A DNA stretch of 64,000 bases from Sympetrum striolatum (GCA_947579665.1 OX388346.1:86182615-86246614), one strand, 5' to 3'. Positions 1 through 12,760 are shown, numbered from the stretch's first letter. Notes: generated by a model not told the origin, from the sequence alone. Program-made: numbers and translations.

Positions 1-3000
1 AACTGGCTGTATAATGCCAAATCATCAAAAAAGAAAAGGTTTATCATTTCAAGCATGATATTTAAGGGTTGAGATACACAACAAATTTCGGTCCATACGT
101 TTAGTCGGATCACATCTATGATGAAATAGTCCTCATGCGAAACTAAAAAGCTGTAATTTGCGTCATTTCACTTAGAATCGCACTAATTAAATAAAAGAGA
201 AAACAGCAGAAAATGGGCACAATAAGGAAATTTTAAGCTTATTGCAGGATTTCTCGTTTTCTTCCATTCTGGTGACTGTCTCCGTCCGACAGTTGGGCAA
301 TTTTTCTACCGAGTCGATTCGAACGGCCCTTAATTATTCTTCCGAGACGTAGTATCGGTAAAAAACCAATGCAACTGCACTTATCTAGGGAATTCCCCTC
401 CATTTTTAATCCAGTTCTTACGGAAACTAGGAAGTGAAGCAACCAATTTAGCTATATGGCACAAGGATGCATTTAAACAGCCATAGTAACTATGCACCTA
501 TTGTCTTCCGGGAGGTAATGTTCTGGAGGTAAGTAATTGGCAGCTTATGACTGCAACACTTATACGACTGTGCCATATTATCAGCAGGAATCATCTCTCA
601 ATAATTATGTCTACAATTTAATGAAATTGCGTGGTAGCTCTTCGAACATATTACTATTGTGGTAAAATGGCTAATTTAAGTCGAATCAATATACTGTGCA
701 AAGCAAAGGAAAGTTTCCAGCTCAAAGCGATTGAAAGTAATATTTTCAGGTGCAAAGGAGAGCTTTTACTTACCAAATATATAGATGATGGTACTCTGTG
801 ATGGTATCTACCACGCTCTTTTCACTCCAACATCCAGTCTATGAGAGCCATTTTGTAACGCTGGGTCATAGACAAAATAAAACAAACTAATAGATAAGTT
901 AGTAAAGTTTCATAGTAAGTAAGTAGTATAGTAAGTTATATGGCTATATAACCAATCATATTGAAATTACGAACAAATAGATAAGTAAGGATTTTAGCGG
1001 CTAGGAAACATCCTTGTAATTGTAAATACTAAGTATATTGTTTTTGTCATGCTTAATAGCATAAAATCAAGAGAACATTTTATATTAATGTTTCATCTCT
1101 ATTTAAACACGTCTATATAGATGATTGAAATGAAAAACTGTTTTCAATCTTTCTAGATAGCGTAACTCCACGGAGCTGCAATTACTTATATATTCTCGAA
1201 TGTTCCGGGACGCCGAGTACGAATTTCTCATAGTCGTATTATTCTTCTGTTAAATTAATAAATGTCGCTATAAATACGTCATAATATTAAAGAGGGGAGA
1301 ACTCTCTTAGTGATCTGAATGGTTCCTTATCGCACAGTCTATCTATGCAATATTTTAGCAGCAAAAAATCATATATGCCAAAACTAAAATAGGTTTTTCA
1401 ATTTCTACTTCACGTTCTGGTCGAACTGGCCATAACAGGTCTTGGCACCGCCTTGTGAAAGTAAATACCAAAACGAAATATACCCATAAAATACCTATTA
1501 ATGGAGGGAGAGAAAGGTAATTTCAGAGTTTGAATTTCGACTCGAGATATTTGTGATCCTGCAGCAGAAATATTATTACTCGCTCACTTTAAAAAGCACT
1601 TGCTAATTACCCTATGGACTCGAAAGAGGCTCAAAAGATAACAAGCATCGTATTCCTTTTTTCTCTCGAAGGAAAGTATGATTTGCCATCGTATTTATCC
1701 CGTTCATCTCATAGAGCATTAGAGTCCGTCGTGAGCGGCACATATCACGTGCGAATTGCAAATCACGCAAAGAGAGTCCACCGCACTCCAGATACACGAA
1801 AAATAGCCATGCGTCATACGGATCACGATTAGTGCAGAGGCATTCTTATCTAAAGTTCGTCTCACACAAGGGCCGACCCATCCCACCGCCTCGGGTGGCC
1901 ATCCTCTTGGCCAGCGGGTGGCCGCCGACTAACAAAGGTCCGTCTTGTCAGCCACGAGAAATATATTTCTCTCGCACGGAGGAGTGGGTGGCAAACGGAG
2001 TTTCTGCCGCCTTTCCCTCTCTCGCCGCTCTTATCTTTTCATTTCTCTTTCCGATTATTGATTCTCTCTCTCTGTGCTCATCTATTTTAACATATCCTTG
2101 ATTCGGAATTACTTCTCTTGCGAGCTATTTATTTGCGGATTCGAGTCGATTCAAACGTTCCTTTAAAACTACCATAATTTTTCACCTCAGTCTACCGCAG
2201 GATGTTGGAGTTATTAAATAAAGTTGAAATTTCAATCTAAAAATTAACGGCAATAATTTGAGGCAATACATTGCAGCAAAATAATTGCTATTTTAAAATG
2301 AGCGTTTGAAACTACCATTCATGTCAATCGGCCCGCGTCAGATTGACTGTTACGAAAGCTTTCCAAACTGCAACGGTCTACTGCATCGATCCGAATTTAT
2401 TCGTTGGAAACCTATGCAAAAAATAATAGAAGCTAATACATAATAGCCAATGATTATCACAAAATGATGAGTATTAATAATTTATTGAATGTTTCTTAGA
2501 TTGAGTAAACTTGTAGCTCTTCCGAATCAAAATTTAAATTTTTTCGCCTTCAAAGTCTGAATGAGCCGAGAACGAAATTGAGCATCTCTATTCTACCACG
2601 AATGTATTTGCATCCTATTGTAAATTGTCGCAATAATGCATATCAGTTAGCTTAAGTATGTTTCAGGTAAAGACCCAACCATTGGAAAACCGTCTCAATA
2701 AAGATTAACTAAATCGGAGCACAGAGCATTTTCTCATTAAGTCAAGACTTAGTGCCTTAACAGTTATTCCGAATCTTCGCACAACATAATACGTACACCT
2801 CAGATACATAAGTGGCTCATGTATTTCAGATCATTTCCTCCATCGTCTCTACTTCGCAGTTTGTCGTATCCTTCAAAAGTTATTTTCGACCCGTTACTAA
2901 CGAGACCACACATCATCATAATACAACTGTATTTCTAGATGTTTCCGATATTTCTAACACTATTATGATACACTCAATCTCTCCTGCCTCACATTTTTCT

Positions 3001-3079
3001 CCCGTCAGCCTCTTTGGACCACTTATCCTCCATGACAAACGTTAAATGATTCTGTTTTTCGGCTTAAATATTTCTCCTT
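1..3079. other. non-coding, no recognised gene
   Basis: Mostly AT-rich unique-looking sequence with no long open frame and no recognisable protein. One GC-richer patch at about 1830-2010 contains small open frames in more than one frame, which is what low stop density alone would give, so I do not call a gene. The 2780-3050 part has an open stretch of 77 codons on the + strand with no recognisable motif. It lies just before a LINE remnant, but I could not link it to that element. Confidence 0.6.
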
Positions 3080-4270
3080 ATTGGAAGGAATACGTTGAGT
3101 AATTGTATGGGGGAAACATGGAACCCACCAGCATAGAAATATAAAGTGAGGAAGAAGTTGAAGAAGACAATATTGGACCTGGAATACTTGATATCGAAGT
3201 AGAACGGGCATTCCGGGATATGAAAGGGATCAAAGCAACGAGGATTGACGAGATCCCAATAGAGTTCCTTAATAACCTGGGGGATAAGGGTAAGAAATGT
3301 TTATTATTATTATTATTATATAATTATATAATATATAATTATATAATATATAATTATATTATATATAATTATTATATTAATTAGGAAATTTGTAGTGAAG
3401 GGCAATGACCAGAGGATTTTACCAAAACTATCTTGATTCCTTTATAGAAAAAGAACAATGCTACAGAATGTCGGAATTATCGTACAATCAACATAACCTC
3501 TCATGTGGCAAAAGTTATTCTAAGGGTTCTGAATAGATGGGTCGAGGGAAAAATTAAAGGGCAAATCGGAGAAGATCGGTTCTGTTTTCAAAGAGGGAAA
3601 GGAACGAGGGATGCAATTGGGGTGATGAGAGTACTTCCGGAACAAAGCATTGGGCTGAATTGGGTTGGGGGTAAGGTCCAACTTTTTATGATACATATGC
3701 AGAGGAAATTGTGTAAGAAGCCTGGTAAGTAATAGAGTAGGGAGTAAAGGTTGGTGGGGAAGTAGTGAAGTGTGTAAGGTATGCAGAAGATAAAGGTATT
3801 TCGTGTGATTCTGTGAATTGTTTGCAAATATTAGTAAATGCTCTTAACGATAAAGCAAGGGAGTTTGGTGTGAGAATTGACGTAATATAAACTAATGTGT
3901 TGAGGTTAACTATGGGTGCGAAACGTGGACTTTAAGTAAGGAGGAAACCAAATCTCTAGAGACTTTCGAAATGCGGGTACGGAGTAGAATGGAAAAAGTT
4001 AGTTGGGTTGAGAGGAAAACAAACGCGGAGGTCCTGGAGATGGTTGGAGAAGAGAGAGCTGTAATGGAAGTAATTAAACATTGTCAGAATAAATGGGTGG
4101 GTCAAATATTGAGGGTAGAGGGATTGGTAAAGACTGTAATAGAGAGTAGAATTCAGGGGAAAAAAGGAGATAAGATGTTGGATTAAATAAGGGGTGGGTT
4201 TAACTATAAGGAAAAGAAGAAGGCGCTTAATAGGGATTTTTAAGTGCACATGAACCTATCAAAAGGTAAA
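3080..4270 (+). mobile_element. LINE retrotransposon remnant, family A, copy 1
   Basis: This is a decayed copy of a non-LTR retrotransposon reverse transcriptase. Reading from 3121, the peptide includes EEEVEED, then VERAFRDMKGIKATRIDEIP and EFLNNLGDKGKKC, the N-terminal RT region of arthropod LINE polymerases. After an AT-repeat expansion (3301-3385) the RT resumes near 3490 (ILRVLNRWVEGKIKGQIGED, FQRGKGTRDAIGVMRV), followed by YAEDK near 3780, which replaces the YADD catalytic motif. The C-terminal tail at 3971-4186 (RSRMEKVSWVERKTNAEVLE, MVGEERAVMEVIKH) is the usual post-RT region. Stops and frameshifts are many, so it cannot be active. Nucleotide similarity to the copy at 9310-11865 is clear across the whole length, including the tail after about 4240. 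No target-site duplication was found. The wider LINE clade (Jockey/R1/CR1-like) is not resolved. Confidence 0.85.
3301..3385. repeat. AT-only microsatellite inside LINE copy 1
   Basis: A run of (TTA)n followed by alternating ATATAATTAT-type units interrupts the LINE coding sequence just after the GDKGKKC segment. The other family A copy (about 9540) continues without this tract, so it expanded or was inserted after the element landed. The (TTA)n start resembles the tail of the (AAT)n-tailed retroposons seen at 9709 and 53080, so a severely truncated insertion that later expanded is possible but not demonstrable. Confidence 0.8.
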
Positions 4271-7200
4271 ACACTCATGAACGAATGAATTTTTCACTAT
4301 CCAATTCTTCGTGGATTATCCTCATTAGTTGCTGTTTTTCTATTCCCTCTACCCCTTACTCTATTCGATCATTTCCGACTTATCGAACGACAGACACCGC
4401 TCTCTCACATTTCTTCCTTCGTTTAGAAGTACATAATATGATAATATAATACTCTGCTAGCAGAAAAAAAATCGCTATAACCCCTCCAAATTACCTGTAG
4501 TTGCAAGTAAAAGAAATAAAGTAAAGATAAATTGTTTTCGCTGAATCATTTCGTTAAATACAGAGTGCCATCAAGTGAGGAGGAATTTGCGGAAAGGAAT
4601 TAAATGTTTATATCTTAGGCTGCCATAATCCGTTAGGCATCTGAGGAAGTACTCATAAATATTTAGATTATTACAGCTACCGCAGTGACGACTTTGGAGG
4701 CTGACTTCGATACTGAAACAATAGTTTTTACGTCTTAATTTGCTGCGCCATTATATTTTAAAGGGTGGTGAGTCGCTTGCGTAATTAATGCTACGACAAT
4801 TAACCTCCGAGCTTACAATGTCACTTGGTGATGAACAGTGTTATTAATATCACTAATAAGTAATTATTTTTATAATCAAGTCCAATATGATCTATAATTT
4901 TACTAAAATGGCACTCGTATGAACTATAAACTGCCTAATTACTATTTACTGTATAATTGTTCCACAGATGTGTAATATTATTGAAAATAATATATAAGCA
5001 ATGTTACTGACAATTATAAACTGACAAGGAAATTTTAAAAATGATAAATTATAAATGTGATATTCATTAAAATACCAAATTACGGAAAGGAAAATTTTAT
5101 CAAGATATAGTACGGATGAGAGAAATTCATTAGAAAGAATAAACCTTACATAAGGACCGACCCTGCACATGATAAAGAAGATTGTCACTCTTCGCGAAAG
5201 ATGGAGCCAAATTAAATAGGAAATATACTTGGAAAGGATAAGTCAAGATTGCTAAATCTTTTGTGTTATGCTTGGTTAGTGATAAGATGTAGTGTAGAAA
5301 AGTATATCATCAGGGAATCAAGAAATCATGAAGATTATAGCAGATTGTCCATAGAGTAGGAATATAGAATAGGAATGATACAGAGATTAAGGAGGGCAAA
5401 TAAATGCATCCTTCCTGCTTTTCCTCTGCCCTCTTATCCTTTCCCTATTATTCTTAATACCACACTCTCAGCTTCCATTCAGTCGATACGTTCCCATCCT
5501 ACTTCCTTCTACTCTCTCTTATGAATCCACAATCGCTTCAACTTCGCAATCCAATCCTATACGTTTGCTCTTCTCTCTATCTCTCACTGCTTTCCCTTTG
5601 GTCATCCGTAACACTTTCATTTCTTCTACGGAATAATATCGATGTAAGTTTTGGCTCTGGTATTGCCTCATATATGAAGGTTTTTCGACGGAATACAATC
5701 CAAGGAATTCTTTCAATAACATTTATTCCCTTTGTATATTATATGCTGCTGAACAATAAAGTCTATCCTTTGATGAAGCAAGAGACACCACTAAGCATTT
5801 TAAGGAGTTAATTAAACAAAAGCACAGGCAAAACAAAATATTTCTTACGGGTTATATAATCTAGCAACTAGAAGAATTAGGTACTTCTTGGACAAACTGT
5901 AAGATCTTGTGACTGACGTACCGTATCTGTAAAACGTTCAATAGATGAAAAATAAAAATATACAAAGGAATTGGAATTGTAATTTAATGCGAAAAATAAT
6001 AAAATTGGCGGTTGGGACGAATCTCTATGAAGGACGTAAAATTCAACAAAGCAACAAAGAAAGTGGAAGTGCAATCGTAGGGAGAAAAGAAGAAGAAATG
6101 GCATTCGATAATATTTTTTTTTATAAATTAACGATAATTAGGATATTTTAGGTTAATTGCTAAAAAAGGAATTTTTATAATTTTTCTCTAAAACTGGACT
6201 AAAATTCTAATCCTCGTAAGCAATCAAAAATATCTAGAGGATTAGTCTACATCGCATTGATGATGAGGTGAATTACAAAATGTTCCCATTGTCATTTTAA
6301 ATAGGAGAATTTTCAATTAACCCCCTGCGTCTCTTTCCGCCCAATCCGAATCGCCATAAAGTAAAAAAGTGATCCTCCCCACCCGAAGTCACGTATTTCG
6401 CCCCCAAAAGGCGCACGCGTGCCATTCGCTTTCCAGATCATGTCCATTGAGAGTCGCTCGATTCTTAGCCGTAAACTTTGACACTAGTCAGATCCACGTG
6501 CGGAGATAAGGCGATTTTATTCCCCAGTCCATGCTCGCCTCGGGCGACTCTTGAATACTCAAATCTCTGTACTGAACGGAGAGGAAAACCTTCGCTCAAA
6601 TACGAACTTTGTGCAGAGATGCCAACAGATGAGGACAAAATGTATACCGATGAGTTTTATTGGTATTACTACCATAATAAGAATTATAATCATCAGCAAT
6701 TATTTATTTCAATTAGATTCATCGAATGCTCTTGAGATAAAGATTTAATATTTATTAAGATAAATTTTAGAATAGAGAGAATACATTTCATAATCTCCAT
6801 CCTAACGCTATTTAAGAAAAATGAAAATTTTTGCTGACGAGTAACTTCGCCTTATTTTACCTTATTAATAGGTAAATCACGAGATATACTTGACCAGTTT
6901 CAAATCTTTATAGGATTATAACACGACGCGACATAATAAACCATTTCAATTTCCAGTTAATTCAGAAATAATAAAATGTTAAAAGGTATTCATGATGCTA
7001 TTAGATTCCAATAGACGAAAAAATAAAATCGAAAGAGCAAAATGAATTATTAAATCATGACTGGTTTGTGGAAGAGATATCCTATCAATCACAACTTGCT
7101 TAGTTTTACAAAATATATTCTCCTAATTCCTAATACTAATTATTCAGATATGTATATTAGAAATGCAAATAGGACTATGTGATATTTAGATTGAAAATTG

Positions 7201-9309
7201 ATAATATGCATGCACGCTAGAGAATAGAAAATATAGGTTTGTACGATTATTTAACATTTAAATTATTATAAGTGACTTATTTTCATTACAAAAGGATATC
7301 ACATTCTTTGATTGACTAAATGGAGATTTTCAGTATTCTAAAGGGAACGCTTCGAGGAAATATTTCCCGAGAGAGTATCTGTATTAAATCCACGCGCTGC
7401 GAATTTCAAATGCGTTTATAACTAAGAAAGATTTTTGAGAGAAGTAACTACTCAACTATAAGCATCCATTTCACGAATCTGCATTTGTAATAATTTCCTC
7501 GCTCTTTATACACTATCACGCTTTTTGTAATGTATGCACGTCAAACTTGAAATTGTTTTAAGTTGACTATTAAACATTTTGTGAAATATTAAGCATTAAA
7601 TAAAATAAGCTTTCAAATAAATCGTGACAACTAACAGTCTGGCACAAAATCTGAGAATTTTATGGAAGGCATAATTGATTTCGTTTAGACGTGTTAAGAA
7701 TAAAATGCTAATTAGACGTAAGTTAACGAATATCTTAATTTAAAATGAGTAGAATTTTAATATCAAAACAGTTCATCAACTTAATATCCTCTCTTATCTT
7801 CTTTTAACTGTATCTGCTCGTTCCTACTAGGATGATTACCAAAAAACGTATATTTTAAAAGAATAAATGAAGCTTTTCATGAATATTCTGGATATTTCTA
7901 GAGTATCCACGCTTCGTTTACATAATAGACCTCTTAAAGAGGTTCATTCCTCTGATCAAAAGACGATTATTCTTTAGGTATCTTGCGCTTATTCTCCGAG
8001 CAGTTATAAATGAATTGGAGCGAAGATAGACGATTTTAATTAAAAGATAGCATATCACATAACTAGTTCCCATCTTTTATCGGTTCGTTAAATTGTTTAA
8101 TGTAGTATTTTTTTATTTTCCGTAGAAAAATTAATACTGGGTCTATTTAAAACTCGATAAGCACGTAAACAAAATATAAGCCTTTTGTTCATGGAATTTA
8201 AATGCTATCCTTCTCCACCGATGTATTATTTGTCTCAAAAAATATAATTCTAAATATTATAATAAATATAATACATTTAAACAACTTAAAACAAGAAACA
8301 AAAGTCGAACAGAGGCTAAAACATATGCACTATGAGATGAATAATTCTTATTGTATGTGCTTCAGGGAAACAATTCACAGCCACAGCTTAGTTTGCAACT
8401 TCCCCATGATGCTCTGCGCCTTAAGAAATTCACTCTGCTGAGCAATGGCACCCTCAGCAAATTTTATTACGCCCCTCTCTCCCCTTAACTTTCTCAAATG
8501 CGGCAGAATAACCCTCTGACCATCCCCTCCTTAAAGACAAACGCTCTCCGAGGAGCAATTCCAACTCCTTTTCCCATAAAGCGGACCCCAAGCGTCAGCA
8601 GAACGCGTTTCCTTAGTCCCCAATGGTCAGCAAGAAGACGTAGGGAGAGCGAAGGGGAAATGGCCACAGAGGAATGGAAGAAGTTGGTAGGAAGGGGATT
8701 ATTTAAAGGCCCTCCTTTGACCCTCCATCCACACTTCTTCTTTGGCCTGGATTAAGACGCGGGGATGGGCCTTCCTCGGACCCCGAGGCCCGCAGTAATT
8801 CACTCGCCTTCCTGCGACCCCCCACTTCGAGCATTCGGGAGGCTGAGGTGGCCATCCATATTTTAACAGCCCGAGCTTGCGAAGGCCACTTCCCATGGAA
8901 GGCAATTAATCCATTCCTTTCTCTTCAGCAAAGCCGAGACTAATATCGTGAAGATTTTTTGATGCATTTAGTTCGGAAAACGATTCTAATACTATCTTCG
9001 CGTTATTTCGAATAAATTCTGTATAAATGGAGACGGAACAGAGCCAAAGTTCTCTGATGGATTAGAAAGAAAAATTTCAAATCACTTTCTCTCCTATTTC
9101 AAATAAGGAAAAAACTAATCACCACAGTCCGCAGAACAACTCGTAATAATTGAGCATATTATATCACTTGTTTATGATTTTACTTCCTTTTATTATGAAA
9201 ATATTATGATAAGTACACACGGAATGGTAAAGAATTTGACGAGAAGCAAAGTTAGTAATAGAAAGGTGACGGTAAAAGATAGTATGGGAATAATCTTATG
9301 AGATTCAGC
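4271..9309. other. non-coding, no recognised gene
   Basis: AT-rich sequence without an open frame that reads as a known protein. The 5400-5760 part is open on both strands for about 65-95 codons (a + strand frame at 5521-5811, a - strand frame at 5519-5722), but neither resembles a known family. Two GC-richer patches stand out, at about 6330-6600 and 8450-8930. They contain no transposon signature I can name and could be regulatory DNA. No tRNA, no clear tandem repeat and no terminal inverted repeats were found here. Confidence 0.55.
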
Positions 9310-9704
9310 CAGCAGAAGAGGACGATGAGAAAAATACGCTGAGGAGCTCTATGGAAAAACATGAAACCCACCAGCATAGAAATAGAAAGTGAGGAAGAAG
9401 TTGAAGAAGATGATGATGGACCTGGGTTACTTCACAGCGAAATGAAAAGAGCATCTGTGTTTTGAAAGGGAGTAAAGGAACGGGGGTTGACAAGATCCCA
9501 GTTGAGTCCCTTAAGAACATCAAGGACAAGGGTATGAAATGTTTCCGCAATTTATGTAGGAAAATATACGATGAAGATAAATACTGAATGTCAGAAGCAT
9601 CATACAATTAGCCTAATATCTCAGGCGGCAAAAGTACTCAAAGGCTCCTGAATAGATAGAACTCGGGAAGACTTAATGGGCATATCGGAGAAAGCCAGTT
9701 CGTT

Positions 9705-10300
9705 TTTTATTAAAATTATTATTATTAAGGTCTTTATTGAAGGCGAGATTGAGACTGAAAAGTCTCTTTTTCCATCTAACCTTTCGTCTATTGTATTATA
9801 TACATAAATACTTGTGTATATGTGAATAGAAATGGAGAGGAAAACTTTAGAAGGAGTGGAAGTAAAAAAAAACCTAAGGTGATATCTTAGGAAAAAATGT
9901 CCACAGCAGGAAAACACCCACAGAGAAGGGGAGTGTGAAAAAAATCTACTGATAGTACAAGCTAAAAGATGTTAAAGAAAGCTGTGTATAACATGGAGAT
10001 TACAAAAGCAATAGTACTATAACTAAATTACAAATTCATAATAAAATAGAATCAGAAGCAGGAAAAACTGCAATAGTAAACCATAAGGAAACAATTAATA
10101 AGACAAAACATAAGTTACAACATTCAGACGAAATTACAAAAAAATAATAATAAAATGAAATAAAATATAACATTCAAATCATAAAAATTGTTTCGAAAAT
10201 GACACTTACTAAAATGACAATGAAAAATTTAACTGTCAATTACAAATCGTAAATTTATAAATACGAATGGAAATATTTTTTATGATAAGGACCTTAGATA
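9705..10300 (-). mobile_element. (AAT)n-tailed retroposon inserted in LINE copy 2
   Basis: The LINE reading stops near 9704 and resumes near 10305 at a sequence homologous to copy 1 position 3592, so about 600 bp is foreign. Read on the - strand the insertion ends with GAGATTGAGACT-type sequence (complemented), AATAAAGACC and then a (AAT)n tail. Its inner part has the GTTTTCCTGCTGTGGAC-type block shared with 11200-11250. Three other places in the window (11062-11554, 52861-53075, 53080-53260) share the motif GGCGAG(A/G)TT(G/A)AG on the + strand followed by TCTCTT and a CATCTAACC-like block. The remaining part is AT-rich without coding potential. This is consistent with a SINE or the 3' end of a LINE. 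A target duplication is not clear. Confidence 0.65.
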
Positions 10301-11061
10301 TGTAAAATACAAAGGACAGAAGGAATGAGGGATGCAATTGGTTAATGAGAGTACCTAGGGAAAGAAGACTGGAATTTAAGAAGGATGTCTGTGTATGTTC
10401 GGTAGATTTAGAAAAGTCTTTCGATAAAGTCCTACCCAAATTGACGGAGATATTAAAGAAGATTGGGTTGGATCAAACAGCGCGAGTAAGGATAGCTGAT
10501 AGGGAATCATATTGGCTGAGTTGGGAAGAGTGGTAGCACAAAGGTGACCTACGTCTCCAACGATTTATAATATGCTTGAAGAAGAAATGGTGAAAAAAGC
10601 TTGGGAAGAAATTGACAAGGGCGTAAAGGTTGGTGGGGAAGTAGTAAAGGCTGTAAGGTACGAATACAATAAAGCAAGGATGTTTCGGATGAAAATTAAC
10701 TACTTCTAAAGAATTATGTTTCTTAAGGGAAAAAGAGCTAAGTTAACAATTACAGGAGATGGAGAAAAGATAGAGCAAGTGGATAAATTCTCTTACTTGG
10801 AAAGCACTCTTTCTTGGTATGAAATATACAAATATGAGGTTCGTAAAGATTATCCCTGGCCAATAAAGCAATCATGAAGCGAAGGAAATTGACAAAAAAG
10901 TTTTGATAAAATTACCAAGAGAGTGGTAAAATCCTTGGTATCGAGTGTTTTTACTGTATGGGTGTGAAAGGTGGACACTAAGAAAAGAGGATGTCAAACG
11001 TTTAGAGGCCTTCGAGATGTGGGTATGAAGTAGAATAGGAAATAAATATTTAGTTAGTTGG

Positions 11062-11554
11062 ACCCTTTATTGGTGAGGTTAGGCCCAGGTGGGCATCTCT
11101 TCCACTTAACCTCGTATGTCGATTACATTTATAGTTAATTATTTAAAAAAATACAAAAAGAAAGAGTAGGGTGTGGGAAAAAATCTTTGCTACTGAAGGT
11201 TGAGAAAGAAAAAACCCACGTTGCGGGAAAACGCCCACGAAGAAGGGGGTGAAAAAAGCCGCTAAAAAACAGCAATAAAAATAAATACAATAATATACAA
11301 ACATAGATGTATAAACAGAGACAAAGATTACATAATGAACAATTATGTTAAAAAGTAAATTTAACAAAAGGTATAGTAGACTGAATTGATGTAGTTATAA
11401 TAAAAGTTAAAAGCTATAATAAACGAAATAATCTAATATTCTAAATGCTACAATATAGTATAGTAAAAAAATTCATAAAATTTCTTCAGCCGTAGGCATT
11501 TATCATTCGATGTTTTCATGGACTGTTTTGAAGTCCTTGTCATTATATCAGTAA
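11062..11554 (-). mobile_element. retroposon of the same family, second insertion in LINE copy 2
   Basis: The LINE sequence TTAGTTGG at 11054-11061 is repeated, with one mismatch, as TTAGTAGG at 11555-11562, after which the LINE continues (GGGTTGA…AAAACAAACACGGA, homologous to 4003-4025 in copy 1). The 493 bp between are therefore an insertion flanked by an 8-bp target duplication. It contains ATTGGTGAGGTTAGGC and CATCTCTTCCACTTAACC near 11070-11110, and the CGGGAAAACGCCCACGAAGA block near 11224. All of these match the insertion at 9705-10300 and the copy at 52861. The (AAT)n tail is missing at this end. The rest is AT-rich and non-coding. Confidence 0.7.
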
Positions 11555-11666
11555 TTAGTAGGGTTGATGGTTGAAAACAAACACGGAAGTGATTGAGATG
11601 GTTGGGGTGGAGAGGGCTTTAATTGAAGTAGTTAAGCACCGAGAGAGAAAAATGGAGGGTCAAATA

Positions 11667-11702
11667 ATATTATTATTATTAAGGGACTTTATATGGAAAA
11701 TA
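11667..11702 (-). mobile_element. 36-bp retroposon tail insertion, in frame
   Basis: Copy 1 of the LINE reads GTCAAATATTGAGG here. Copy 2 has the AAATA target repeated at 11662-11666 and 11698-11702, enclosing ATATTATTATTATTAAGGG and CTTTATATGGA. This matches the terminal part of the element at 9709 (ATTATTATTAAGGTCTTTAT), so it is that family's 3' tail with almost all of the body lost by 5' truncation. With its duplication it adds 36 bases, a multiple of three, so the surrounding frame stays open and gains ILLLLRDFIWKI in the middle of the LINE C-terminal domain. Confidence 0.65.
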
Positions 11703-11865
11703 TTGAGAAGAGAAGGACTGCTAAAGAAAGTGAATGAGGGTAGAATGTATGGGAAAAAACAGAGGGGAAGACGAAGGCAGAAGTTGTTAGATGACATAAA
11801 GGGTGGAGTAAGTTAAACTAAGGAAGTAAGGATTTTTAATGCTCATAAACCTACCGAAACGTAGA

Positions 11866-12119
11866 TTACCAATGTAATGTTCCAACTAAACTGCAAAGAG
11901 GCACTAACTCACAAGTTCGACTCATTTGTGACCTTAGACAAAGCGAACAAGTTTCGTACTCGTATAAGCAATCATACTGGCTTAAGCTAGACGATAGAAG
12001 GAAACTATACGTAATTCTATCATCACTTCTGTACAAATAAAAGTAATAATATACCGCAGTACCTTTCTTCACTATTTATCACAATGATCAAAATCGTGAT
12101 ACGAGAGGTATGTAGGTTA
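11866..12119. other. non-coding spacer
   Basis: About 250 bp of unremarkable sequence between the end of LINE copy 2 and the MITE at 12120. No feature was recognised. Confidence 0.5.
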
Positions 12120-12758
12120 GGGTGGATCGGAAAAACGTTTTTTTCGAAATCGGTCAACAGCTAATGCTTAAAGTTTGTGGTTGATGGTCCTTAAAACATA
12201 TACAAATTTTCAACTCGATCGGATTATGTCCTGCGTCTGTATCTGTCTTTTAACGTTACTTGTCGAAATTCCGAAACTTCGAGGTAAATATTCTCAGAAA
12301 AAATAGTATTTGAATGGGAAAGAAAATTATATCAGTAATGTGGGTGTTTTACTATTGCCGGATATTAAATTTGTATCAGAAAAAAGACAAAACGAGCCAC
12401 CCTACTGTCTAACCAACATCCGTAACATTTCTGTATATTTTGCGTATTTTAACAAATTTTGGCGAACTGAGAAACCTTTTTCCTTGATTCAAACGTACTA
12501 AATCTTTAATATCAAGCAAACCAAAAACCATATGTACTTTTTTCCATTAAATCACTTCGGAAGAATTGAGAAATCATCAGGAAAAAATGAAAAAAATTGA
12601 CATTTTTCACTAAAATTTAAAATTTTGACTAAAATTCGCAGCTACAGGACATAATCCGATCGAGTTGAAGCTTTTTATGGGTTATATGGATCACGAACCA
12701 CAAACTTTAAGCACTAGCCGTTGACCGATTTCGAAAAAAAGGTTTTTTGGATCCACCC
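12120..12758. mobile_element. MITE with long terminal inverted repeats, TA-flanked
   Basis: The first about 130 bp (from GGGTGGATCGGAAAAACG) and the last about 130 bp (ending GGATCCACCC) are imperfect inverted copies. Both carry TTTCGAAATCGGTCAAC, CTTAAAGTTTGTGGTT and CTCGATCGGATTATGTCC in mirrored order. The two ends abut TA (12118-12119 and 12759-12760), the target duplication of Tc1/mariner-type transposases. The 640-bp element has no transposase frame. One 63-codon open frame inside (12310-12501) has no recognisable motif. It is a non-autonomous element mobilised in trans, judged by structure only. Confidence 0.75.
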
Positions 12759-12760
12759 TA

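Larger units (their letters stand above)
9310..11865 (+). mobile_element. LINE remnant, family A, copy 2, with nested insertions
   Basis: Second copy of the LINE at 3080-4270. It starts with MKPTSIEIESEEEVEEDDDG at 9361, nearly identical to copy 1, then frameshifts. RT motif A is preserved as SVDLEKSFDKV near 10400, the position of the first catalytic aspartate. Downstream come the KVGGEVVKAVRY segment near 10630, the GDGEKIEQVDKFSYLES segment near 10760, the remnants of the 'LYGCETWTL' stretch near 10960, and the C-terminal tail 11571-11816 (TNTEVIEMVGVERALIEVVK, GRRRQKLLDDIKGGVS). The element is interrupted by insertions at about 9705-10300, 11062-11554 and 11667-11702, all related to one (AAT)n-tailed retroposon family on the opposite strand. 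The many stops and frameshifts make it a pseudogene. The family A 3' end (…AAACCTACCGAAACG…) is shared with copy 1. Confidence 0.85.
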
